This document shows, piece by piece, positions 1 through 6,940 of a DNA stretch of 9,398 nt. The position numbers and the translations under genes were made by a program. The stretch spans positions 1 to 9,398 of the forward strand of contig JANTGL010000091.1 in the NCBI GenBank assembly GCA_024762915.1. The letters run 5' to 3'. A model generated the notes under the pieces. It was not told where the DNA came from. It searched no databases and saw only the letters and a list, made by a program, of their open reading frames with translations. The stretch is from Bacteroidales bacterium. Its GTDB lineage: Bacteria > Bacteroidota > Bacteroidia > Bacteroidales > JAADGE01. Numbering within the stretch: position 1 is the first letter of the stretch; each line of letters begins with the position of its first letter.

Positions 1-237
1 GATAAAATTGAAACTCAAGCTGATTTATTTTCTGAAAATACTAATAATGAAGAAGTTAAACAGGATGATCAAAAGATTGATGACACTAACTCAAATTCCG
101 ATGAGAATTTAACGTATGATACGGTAAAAAATAATATAATCGATTCTCAGGAAGATAAAATTTCAACAAAACAGATTGTTAAAATTGTTATTTTTTATTC
201 GGACAAAACTTTTTCCGATTTTATTCCGGAAACATAA
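1..237 (+). CDS. C-terminal fragment of an unrecognised protein (5' end outside window)
   Basis: An open frame enters from the left edge in frame 1 and runs 78 codons to a TAA at 235-237. I do not recognise the family. Residues 1-55 are acidic and polar, rich in Asn, Asp, Glu, Lys and Ser (for example NTNNEEVKQDDQKIDD), which looks like a disordered linker or tail. The last 25 or so residues are more ordered in composition (KIVIFYSDKTFSDFIPET), with hydrophobic residues that could form a beta strand. Amino-acid and codon usage (AAT, GAT, GAA, AAA) fit the neighbouring genes, so it is likely a real coding end. Only 66 bp separate its stop from the tilS ATG. That gap contains a good promoter box, so tilS need not be co-transcribed with it. 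The function cannot be assigned from this fragment. Confidence 0.6.
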   Translation, partial: DKIETQADLFSENTNNEEVKQDDQKIDDTNSNSDENLTYDTVKNNIIDSQEDKISTKQIVKIVIFYSDKTFSDFIPET

Positions 238-290
238 TATCCCTTTCTAATATTTGAAAAAGAAACTTCTTAATTTTAAAACAAGTTTTT

Positions 291-298
291 TAACTTTG
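291..298 (+). promoter_or_regulatory. Bacteroidota -7 promoter box (TAnnTTTG) for tilS
   Basis: TAACTTTG matches the Bacteroidota housekeeping -7 consensus TAnnTTTG exactly. It ends 5 bp before the ATG at 304. No convincing -33 TTTG lies at the usual spacing; the nearest TTTG, at 253-256, is too far upstream. If used, transcription would begin at about 302-305, giving a leaderless or nearly leaderless tilS mRNA. The match is seen directly; its use is inferred. Confidence 0.5.
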
Positions 299-303
299 TG
301 TTT

Positions 304-1644
304 ATGCTGTCGGAAAAATTTGAAAACTATATCAAACAAAACAAACTTTTTCAAAAAGAAGATAAGGTTTTGCTTGCATTAAGCGGCGGCTGTGATTCCG
401 TTGCTTTATTTTGGCTTTTAAAAAATTTGAATTATACATTCTCTGCAGCCCATTGTAATTTTAATTTACGAAATAAAGATTCCGAGAATGATGAAATATT
501 TGTTGATAAATTATGTAATGATGCTGATATTCAATTATTTAAAACATCATTTAAGACAAATGAATTTGCTGAAAAGAACAAGCTTTCAATTGAAGATGCT
601 GCCAGGAAATTAAGATATTCTTGGTTTGAAAAAATAAGAATTGAAAATAACTTTTCATACATTTTAACAGCTCATCATCTGGATGATAAAATTGAAACAT
701 TCTTTATAAATCTAACAAAAGGTACGGGAATAAAAGGGTTAAGAAGTATCTCATCAAAAAACAACAACATTATCAGACCGCTTTTATTTGCTAAAAAAGA
801 AGAAATTGAAACTTATTGCGCCGAAAATAATATTCGTTACAGAACCGATCAATCTAATTTTGATACCAATTTTCTGCGAAATAAATTCAGACACGAAATA
901 TTGCCCGTCTTCAAAAAAATAAATCCGAAATTTCAGGATAGTATGCTGAAGAATTTTGGAATTTTTAATGAACTTGAGAAAATTTATAACGACTATATTA
1001 AAAGCAAGATACAAACTGTTAGTAAAAATCGTAAAAACCTTATTTATATCGATTTAGAGAAACTTTTAAATACTCCGGCACCATTTTCCCTGTTATATGA
1101 AATAATTCGTCCTTACGGCTTTAAATCAAGCCAAAATGAGCATATATTAAATAATATCAACAACTTACAAACAGGGAAATTATTTTTTTCGAAAACGCAC
1201 AGAATTTTAAAAGATACAAAATATCTGATTATTGATACCGTTTCCGAAACTGACAAAGAAGAATTCTTTTATATTGAGAACGAAAATGAGCTTATTGAAT
1301 TTCCCTTAAAATTATCGTTTAAGCGGACAAAAACAATTCCTTCCGAACTCAAAACAGAATATGACACAGCTCTCATAAACGAAGACAAACTTTCTTATCC
1401 TTTACGATTAAGAAAACCCAAAGAAGCTGATTATTTCTACCCTTTCGGGATGAAAGGAAAAAAATTGTTGAGTGATTTTTTTACCGATAAAAGAATTAAC
1501 CGTTTTGAAAGAGAAAATTGCTGGGTTTTGACTACCGATAAAAATGAAATTATTTGGGTAGTCGGTTACCGAACGGATAATCGGTTTAAAATTACGGAAA
1601 CATCGAAGAAGATATTAATTATCAAACAATTGCAGACTCTTTAA
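304..1644 (+). CDS. tilS: tRNA(Ile)-lysidine synthase
   Basis: TilS ATP-dependently attaches lysine to C34 of the CAU-anticodon tRNA-Ile. The resulting lysidine makes the tRNA read AUA and be charged with Ile; the enzyme is cytosolic and essential in most bacteria. Numbering from the ATG at 304 (446 aa): the PP-loop ATP-binding motif SGGCDS is at 27-32; the AHHLDDKIET block followed by KGTGIKGL is at about 123-146; the DQSNFDTNFLRN block leading to RHEILP is at about 182-201. A middle substrate-binding region follows, and the C-terminal TilS domain lies at about 366-440 (LRLRKPKEADYFYPFGMKGK, then DFF and VVGYR). The length is normal for the family. A GTG at 298 would add two residues, but it overlaps the TAnnTTTG promoter box, so I prefer ATG 304. 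No Shine-Dalgarno is visible, as is usual in this phylum. The last 30 bp overlap the 3' end of the opposing aroK. Confidence 0.96.
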   Translation: MLSEKFENYIKQNKLFQKEDKVLLALSGGCDSVALFWLLKNLNYTFSAAHCNFNLRNKDSENDEIFVDKLCNDADIQLFKTSFKTNEFAEKNKLSIEDAARKLRYSWFEKIRIENNFSYILTAHHLDDKIETFFINLTKGTGIKGLRSISSKNNNIIRPLLFAKKEEIETYCAENNIRYRTDQSNFDTNFLRNKFRHEILPVFKKINPKFQDSMLKNFGIFNELEKIYNDYIKSKIQTVSKNRKNLIYIDLEKLLNTPAPFSLLYEIIRPYGFKSSQNEHILNNINNLQTGKLFFSKTHRILKDTKYLIIDTVSETDKEEFFYIENENELIEFPLKLSFKRTKTIPSELKTEYDTALINEDKLSYPLRLRKPKEADYFYPFGMKGKKLLSDFFTDKRINRFERENCWVLTTDKNEIIWVVGYRTDNRFKITETSKKILIIKQLQTL

Positions 1645-2115
1645 TTTCTCTGAATCCGTATCATTATCAATAATATATTTTGCTTCGGAGTAATAAAATT
1701 CACGTTCTTGTAATGTCTTTTCTAAATATTTTCGTAGTTCTGATTCGTCTTTTCCGTTTGTTAAGGGTCTTTCGGAAGATTTTAAAATTCGTTTGAGTAA
1801 TATTTCAACAGGTGTTTTCAAATAAACCGTTATTCCCGTATCATTCATTTTTTTCATATTATCATAGAAACACGGTAAACCGCCTCCTGTAGCAGCAACA
1901 TAATTATCCTTAAATAATAATTCTTCCAAAACGGTTTTTTCATATTTTCGAAATTCTTTTTCACCCTTTTTATTAAAAATATCCGCAATTTTTAAATGAT
2001 ATTTCTTCTCAATCAGATCATCCGTATCAAAATACGCAATTCCGTTTTTATCGGCAATTTCCTTTGCCAGTGCTGACTTTCCGCATGCCGGCATTCCAAT
2101 TAAAAAAATCTTCAT
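1615..2115 (-). CDS. aroK: Shikimate kinase
   Basis: This enzyme phosphorylates shikimate at the 3-hydroxyl with ATP, a cytosolic step on the way to chorismate and the aromatic amino acids. The 166-aa protein is a normal-length P-loop NMP-kinase-fold shikimate kinase. The Walker A motif GMPACGKS is at 7-14. The shikimate-binding DTD is at 30-32, with the substrate arginine R56 in FRKYE. The GGG turn in ATGGGLPC is at 77-79. The lid arginine R116 sits in ERPL, and a further conserved arginine, R138, in LQEREFYY. The start at 2115 is set by the MKIFLIGMPACGKS beginning, with the P-loop directly at the N-terminus as expected. It is convergent with tilS and its last 10 codons overlap the tilS end. 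A terminator-like hairpin begins only 15 bp upstream of the start. I see no TAnnTTTG promoter between that hairpin and the gene, so its promoter is unclear. Confidence 0.95.
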   Translation of the reverse strand: MKIFLIGMPACGKSALAKEIADKNGIAYFDTDDLIEKKYHLKIADIFNKKGEKEFRKYEKTVLEELLFKDNYVAATGGGLPCFYDNMKKMNDTGITVYLKTPVEILLKRILKSSERPLTNGKDESELRKYLEKTLQEREFYYSEAKYIIDNDTDSEKLKSLQLFDN

Positions 2116-2124
2116 AATTTTTAC

Positions 2125-2157
2125 AAAAAGAAACCCGCAAGCATCACTTACGGGTTT
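2125..2157 (-). terminator. Rho-independent terminator after the secreted-protein gene
   Basis: Read on the minus strand, AAACCCGTAAG, a 5-nt loop TGATG, and CTTGCGGGTTT form an 11-bp stem (one U-G wobble; arms 2147-2157 and 2131-2141), followed by TTT and a C-TTTTT tract down to 2125. It starts 21 bp after the stop of the gene at 2179-4086, a classical position for an intrinsic terminator. It also lies 9-15 bp in front of the aroK start, so it could equally sit in the aroK leader and lower read-through into aroK. Confidence 0.8.
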
Positions 2158-2178
2158 CGGAATTATTTTTTAAATTTA

Positions 2179-4086
2179 TTATTTTTTAATAAAAACTTTT
2201 TTAGTTTTTGAAATTCCGTTTGCTCCGGTTAATTTTACGAAATACGTACCGCTTGCTCCGGGAATATTAATAATATTATAGCTTCCGTTAACATTTTGAT
2301 CAATAACCGTTCTTCCCAATACATCATACACTTTCACATTGGCATCAATCAATTTATTTGATTTAATGGCTATATACAGTTTATTTTCATTAGACCATAC
2401 ATCAGAAGAAAACAGCATATCTTCACCTTCTTCGGGATTATCTATACCGCTTGTTGCAGAAAATAAATAAAACCGGTCTCTTACTTCTCCTGCATTTGTA
2501 CTGAAACTATATTCTGTTCCGTCATAAAGAAGAGTTTCCGTATTTTCATAAGTATCAATCAGTTTAACATCTGTTCCGGCATCAAAAACAACATCTTCAG
2601 CCGTAATGGTATAAGTTCCGGCTTCGGCACTGATAAAACCCAAAGGAATACTTGTTCCGATATCTTCAATCGGTAATGAGTTAATGGCAATCGGTGTTTC
2701 CGGATTGGTTACCAATGAATAAATCATAACAGGCGGATTATTCGGGAACATTTTGTATGCATCGTATTCATTATCAAATCCTTCTTGAGAACCGTCAATA
2801 AATCTGACAACTGTTTCATCAGTAAAATCACCGTCTGCCGTACTTAATTTAACAAATTGAGTTTCACCGTATTTCGGTGCATCTTTTGATGATTTATACA
2901 TAGTTTGAGTATTATGAGTTCTGTCAGTAGCATCAATCGTTACACTCGGACTTACATCTGATGTAGTTTTAATTGCAAAAGATTGCATTGCAGGAATATA
3001 TTTAGTAGCACCATTCACAACATTTGTTCCGTCATCATAACTGGTTCCGCCGTTATTATAATACTTATAATTTCCGACATCTCCGTCCCACATATATAAA
3101 CAATTATTGACATCATTCAAACTAAGTGCCGTAAAATCCAAAGCACAAGGATACGGATTTCCGATAATATTCCATCCGTCATAATAATCACTATTTCCGT
3201 CGTTAGCATTAAAGCTGACTGCAGGAGCATAGCTTGCATTATTATTTAAATCTGACGGACTTCCGCCGAAATTAACATCTAACTCTATATTATTATATGT
3301 AATATAACCTGTCCCGGCTGTTAATCCAATAGTACTACCGTCTGCAGCAACTTGAATCCAAGCATTATAAAAGGCATATGTAGGATCCGTCCAATTGGAA
3401 TAATTTGTATTTGGAGGTGTTCCGGGAGCATTATATGATTCATCATAAGTATAAAGATTCGGATTAAAATCGCCGTTATAACCGGAATCAAATAAATCAT
3501 CCGAAGCATTTGTAACCGGCATACTGATGTATTGATATCTTCCGTTTGTTTCAAAATGCCGATCAACATATAAATTACCGGCTCCGGAAACCGTTCCGTT
3601 AGTAATTAAGGAACCGGATGGTGCTTCACCGTCAGCAGGTGACGATAATCTGAAAGTTCCTGCCGTTACCGTAAGATTTCCTTCAACGGTAGCTGCACTG
3701 CCGTCATCAACAAATACAGTATTTGAAGACTTATTAACCGTTAAATTTTCAAAATCAATAAACGCATTTGCTGTTGCATTTAAGATGTGCTGGTCTGCCG
3801 TACCGGCAAAAATAATTGTTCCGGTACCGTCTGTATTAATAAATACATGTTGCCCTGCATCGGTAACATTATTCTCAAAGTTTCCTTCAATTTGCAAGGT
3901 TCCGTCCAAATCAATTTGTCCGTGATTTGAACCGTCTGTTTCATTAAAATACCCGCCGTTGTTATCAACAATAAGATAAGTTCCTGAATTTACGGTAATT
4001 ACAGCACCTTTATTTGTTATTCCCTGTGCAAAAACGGAAGCACCGAAAAATATAAAGCTAACTAAAATAAATAATTGTTTTTTCAT
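2179..4086 (-). CDS. Secreted protein with T9SS type A C-terminal sorting domain
   Basis: This 635-aa protein is predicted to be exported by Sec and then by the type IX secretion system to the cell surface or medium. The signal peptide covers about 1-20: MKK, a hydrophobic core, then cleavage after SVFA before Q21. Residues about 25-175 are short, Gly/Asn/Thr-rich strands (NSGTYLIV, DGTLQIEGNF, VEGNLTVTAGTF), suggesting a beta-helix or beta-solenoid. The middle part includes GWNIIGNPYP at 304-312, a motif recurrent in large Bacteroidota surface proteins. Residues about 565-635 form the sorting domain, with NKLYIAI, VKVYDVLGRTV, IINIPGASGTYFVKL and a basic end KTKKVFIKK. No catalytic domain is recognised, so the function beyond export is unknown; adhesin or matrix roles are guesses. 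It appears to be monocistronic, with its own candidate promoter and a terminator. Only two cysteines are present (314 and 329). Confidence 0.9.
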   Translation of the reverse strand: MKKQLFILVSFIFFGASVFAQGITNKGAVITVNSGTYLIVDNNGGYFNETDGSNHGQIDLDGTLQIEGNFENNVTDAGQHVFINTDGTGTIIFAGTADQHILNATANAFIDFENLTVNKSSNTVFVDDGSAATVEGNLTVTAGTFRLSSPADGEAPSGSLITNGTVSGAGNLYVDRHFETNGRYQYISMPVTNASDDLFDSGYNGDFNPNLYTYDESYNAPGTPPNTNYSNWTDPTYAFYNAWIQVAADGSTIGLTAGTGYITYNNIELDVNFGGSPSDLNNNASYAPAVSFNANDGNSDYYDGWNIIGNPYPCALDFTALSLNDVNNCLYMWDGDVGNYKYYNNGGTSYDDGTNVVNGATKYIPAMQSFAIKTTSDVSPSVTIDATDRTHNTQTMYKSSKDAPKYGETQFVKLSTADGDFTDETVVRFIDGSQEGFDNEYDAYKMFPNNPPVMIYSLVTNPETPIAINSLPIEDIGTSIPLGFISAEAGTYTITAEDVVFDAGTDVKLIDTYENTETLLYDGTEYSFSTNAGEVRDRFYLFSATSGIDNPEEGEDMLFSSDVWSNENKLYIAIKSNKLIDANVKVYDVLGRTVIDQNVNGSYNIINIPGASGTYFVKLTGANGISKTKKVFIKK

Positions 4087-4098
4087 AACCTTAAGGTT
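4087..4098. repeat. 12-bp perfect palindrome directly before a start codon
   Basis: AACCTTAAGGTT is a perfect palindrome abutting the ATG (complement at 4084-4086) of the secreted-protein gene. It could be an operator or a small leader hairpin, but the stem is short and chance is possible. Confidence 0.4.
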
Positions 4099-4113
4099 TA
4101 AATAAATTTGTGA

Positions 4114-4144
4114 TAAATATACAATTTATTATATAACTTATCAA
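4114..4144 (-). promoter_or_regulatory. Candidate promoter of the secreted-protein gene
   Basis: On the minus strand a TTG (4144-4142) is followed after 20 bp by TATATTTA (4121-4114). This is one mismatch from the Bacteroidota TAnnTTTG box at an acceptable -33/-7 spacing, with a 27-bp gap to the ATG. The region is very AT-rich, so the match is weak. The TTG lies inside a TTATCAA / TTGATAA inverted repeat (4138-4144 and 4152-4158), which might be a weak parC 3' hairpin or an operator. Confidence 0.3.
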
Positions 4145-4200
4145 GTTTTTTTTGATAAAATAGTCATTTTCTTCTTTAAAACTATCTTTTTTCTATTAAA

Positions 4201-6846
4201 CTATAAATCAAAAAGCGTTCGATTGCCGTCTTTATCCGTTTTTATCACTTCAAATTCAGGTTCGGATTTTGGCTCCTCTTTATCAGATTTAATTTCGGAT
4301 AAATCAGTTGTATTTTCAGGATTATTTATTTCTGTTTCCGGAATTTCAGGTTCAATTTCAATAATTTTTTTCACGGTATAAGTTGTTAATCTTTTACCTC
4401 TGGCTTTAATGCTTTTTTCCGATATAAACTCCTCTGCATCAATCAATTCCTTATTTCTGTCTTTTTGTTTTCCGCCGAATTCAATTTCAAATTTTGCTTG
4501 TATATAATCAGATAAAGCAATTAATTCGGAATCGGGATTTTCACCGATAAAAGATGTTAATCCGTTACTGCTTACAAACTTAAATCGTTTCAGGTAATAA
4601 TATTTTTGATCGGCATCGTAAAAAACTGCCGACCAAATTTTCTCAACATGATATTTTTCAATTCGCAAAACGTCTGATTCAAAATGTGTCGATAAATCAA
4701 AAGTGCTTATTTGAAAAGTGCCGTTTTTATAAACTGTCAGAATTTTATCATCGCCGGAAAATTCTCCGAGCAAGTCTCCCCGTCCGTCAGCATTCAGTCG
4801 TAATACTTCACTGTCAAACCAAATTTCTCGTCCACCCAAAGTTGAGATTCCTTCTTCTTTTAAAGAAATTTTTTGAATCCCGTATTTAGTAGCAATATTT
4901 CCCATTGAATTACGGCCTTTAACGGCAAGTTCTGAAAAATTAATTTCTATTATCTTATTTTTCAGTCTTTTGCGAGGACGATGCGTAATTTTAATCGTTT
5001 CGGCTTCTCCGTTCGGATTTGCCGTAAACCACAATACTTTTGATCCCTTCTCCCCTTTGGTTATATTATATTCTTTATCTTTTATGATGCTTTTAACATT
5101 AAAGCGTTTCATATAGTAATTAGCGGATTTCCCGTCGTAATAAACGGCATTATAAACGGTTCGATCATCATTCTTTTTCCATACGTCTATGTGAATCACG
5201 TCTTCACCGATATAAAATTTATCTTCTACTTGTTTTACAAAATAAGTTCCGTCTTTTCTGAATACGATAACTAAATCAATATCAGAGCATTCTGCAACAT
5301 ATTTATCTTGTCTTAAGCTTGTTCCGGCAAAACCGTCTTCAAAATTTACATACAGTTTTTTATTTCTGACAACCACTTTTCTCGCCGTTATTTCTTCAAA
5401 ATTCCGTATCTCTGTTTTGCGTTCTCGTCCCTTACCGTATTTTTTCTTAATATTTTTAAAATACTCTACGGTATAATCAACAATATGGTCCAGTTTGTAT
5501 TTTATTTCCTTAATTTCTTCAACGATAGATTTTAAATAATTATCGGCTTTAAAAGCATCATATTTTGATATTCGTTTAATTTTAATTTCCGTTAAACGTG
5601 CTATATCATCCTCCGTAACAGGTCGTTTAAGGTTTTTTACAAAAGGTTTTAACCCTTTATCAATATTTTGAATTACACATTCCCAAGTTTCACAATCTTC
5701 AATGGTCAGATAAATTCTGTTTTCAATAAAAATTTTCTCTAAAGATGCCGAATGCCAAGCATCATCAAGTTCCGATAACCTGATTTCAAGTTCTTTTTTT
5801 AATAAATTCAAAGTATTTTCCGTTGAAAAACGAAGAATCTCTTTTACATCGGTAAATTTGGGTTTATCACCCAAAATTACGGTTGTATTCGGTGAAATCG
5901 AAACTTCGCAATCCGTGACGGCATACAATGCATCAATTGTTTTATCGGATGAAACATCCGAAGGTAAATGAATTAGAATTTCAACTGTATCGGATGTATT
6001 ATCTTCAATTTTCTTAATTTTAATTTTGCCTTTATCGTTCGCATAAACAATTGATTCAATTAGAGATACCGTTGTTTTTCCGAACGGAAGTTCCGAAATA
6101 ACAAGTGTTTTGGAATCACGTTTATTAATTTTTGCTCTTACTTTTACTTTTCCTCCTCTCCGACCGTCATTATAGTCTGAAAAATCTGCTAATCCGCCGG
6201 TTAAGAAATCCGGTAAAATCGTAAAATCTTTCCCTTTCAGAATATTGATTGAAGCATCAATTAATTCAATAAAATTATGCGGCATTATTTTAGATGCCAA
6301 ACCAACGGCAATTCCTTCCACACCTTGTGCTAAAAGTAAAGGAAACTTTACGGGTAAATGAAGCGGTTCTTTATTTCTGCCGTCGTAAGAAGGTTTCCAA
6401 TCAGTTGTTTTATTATTAAAAACCACTTCCAAAGCAAATTTTGATAAGCGTGCTTCAATGTATCGCGGAGCAGCAGCTCTGTCTCCGGTAAGAACATTTC
6501 CCCAGTTTCCCTGCATATCAATCAATAAATCTTTTTGACCCAATTGCACCAATGCATCCCCGATTGAAGCATCACCGTGCGGGTGAAATTGCATGGTATG
6601 ACCGATAATATTTGCAACTTTATTATACCTGCCGTCATCCATTCGTTTCATTGAATGCAGGATTCTGCGTTGTACCGGTTTTAAACCGTCTGAAGTATGC
6701 GGAACCGCACGTTCCAAAATAACGTACGAAGCATAATCCAAAAACCAATTCTTATACATTCCGGATATATATCTTACCTTATATTCCTTTCCTTCAATAC
6801 TTTCCGTATTTTCTGATACGTCTATATTTTTATCTTTTTCTGACAT
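4201..6846 (-). CDS. parC: DNA topoisomerase IV subunit A
   Basis: ParC is the DNA-cleaving subunit of topoisomerase IV, which with ParE decatenates replicated chromosomes. In the 881-aa product the winged-helix/tower domain starts at about 25. DGLKPVQRR is at 53-61. The quinolone-region helix FHPHGDASIGD is at 87-97. The catalytic tyrosine is Y129, in AAPRYIEARLS and preceded by R128. The FPLLLAQGVEGIAVGLASK block is at about 168-186. A helical coiled stretch occupies about 340-470. The C-terminal beta-pinwheel-like region (about 487-790) carries AVKGRNSMGN at 641-650 in place of a canonical GyrA box (QRRGGKG). That difference, together with the adjacent parE, supports ParC over GyrA. The last 50 or so residues (from about 829) form an acidic Pro/Glu/Ser-rich tail ending TLFDL. 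It follows parE on the same strand after 94 bp and is probably co-transcribed. Confidence 0.93.
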   Translation of the reverse strand: MSEKDKNIDVSENTESIEGKEYKVRYISGMYKNWFLDYASYVILERAVPHTSDGLKPVQRRILHSMKRMDDGRYNKVANIIGHTMQFHPHGDASIGDALVQLGQKDLLIDMQGNWGNVLTGDRAAAPRYIEARLSKFALEVVFNNKTTDWKPSYDGRNKEPLHLPVKFPLLLAQGVEGIAVGLASKIMPHNFIELIDASINILKGKDFTILPDFLTGGLADFSDYNDGRRGGKVKVRAKINKRDSKTLVISELPFGKTTVSLIESIVYANDKGKIKIKKIEDNTSDTVEILIHLPSDVSSDKTIDALYAVTDCEVSISPNTTVILGDKPKFTDVKEILRFSTENTLNLLKKELEIRLSELDDAWHSASLEKIFIENRIYLTIEDCETWECVIQNIDKGLKPFVKNLKRPVTEDDIARLTEIKIKRISKYDAFKADNYLKSIVEEIKEIKYKLDHIVDYTVEYFKNIKKKYGKGRERKTEIRNFEEITARKVVVRNKKLYVNFEDGFAGTSLRQDKYVAECSDIDLVIVFRKDGTYFVKQVEDKFYIGEDVIHIDVWKKNDDRTVYNAVYYDGKSANYYMKRFNVKSIIKDKEYNITKGEKGSKVLWFTANPNGEAETIKITHRPRKRLKNKIIEINFSELAVKGRNSMGNIATKYGIQKISLKEEGISTLGGREIWFDSEVLRLNADGRGDLLGEFSGDDKILTVYKNGTFQISTFDLSTHFESDVLRIEKYHVEKIWSAVFYDADQKYYYLKRFKFVSSNGLTSFIGENPDSELIALSDYIQAKFEIEFGGKQKDRNKELIDAEEFISEKSIKARGKRLTTYTVKKIIEIEPEIPETEINNPENTTDLSEIKSDKEEPKSEPEFEVIKTDKDGNRTLFDL

Positions 6847-6859
6847 ATATTTTAAGACC

Positions 6860-6936
6860 TTTTTACTTTTACCTTTTACCTTTTACCTTTTTACTTTCAA
6901 CTTTTTACTTTCAACTTTTACCTTTTGACTTTTACC
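6860..6936. repeat. Heptanucleotide tandem repeat array (11 units) between parE and parC
   Basis: Eleven consecutive 7-bp units lie in perfect phase. Plus strand, in order: TTTTTAC, TTTTACC x3, TTTTTAC, TTTCAAC, TTTTTAC, TTTCAAC, TTTTACC, TTTTGAC, TTTTACC. Two adjacent 14-bp units (TTTTTACTTTCAAC, 6888-6915) suggest an internal duplication. In the parE-parC transcript the units read GGTAAAA-like and purine-only except for U. The left end is followed by the parC leader, and the right end runs into the parE stop codon (6941-6943). It fills almost the whole 94-bp intergenic gap. Confidence 0.92.
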
Positions 6937-6940
6937 TTTT

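Noticed and set aside
784..1014. Minus-strand open frame of 76 codons inside tilS
   Set aside because: It is antisense to conserved TilS motifs; the hydrophobic look comes from AT-rich complement codons.
3321..3971. Two minus-strand open frames (82 and 63 codons) inside the secreted-protein gene
   Set aside because: They are alternate frames of a long, clearly coding gene and their translations show no domain features.
4686..4889. Plus-strand open frame of 67 codons inside parC
   Set aside because: It is antisense to the ParC C-terminal domain, with no recognisable product or start context.
2179..6846. Whole window as a novel operon or defence island
   Set aside because: All recognised neighbours are core or export-cargo genes with separate signals; no nuclease, toxin, helicase or recombinase genes are present.
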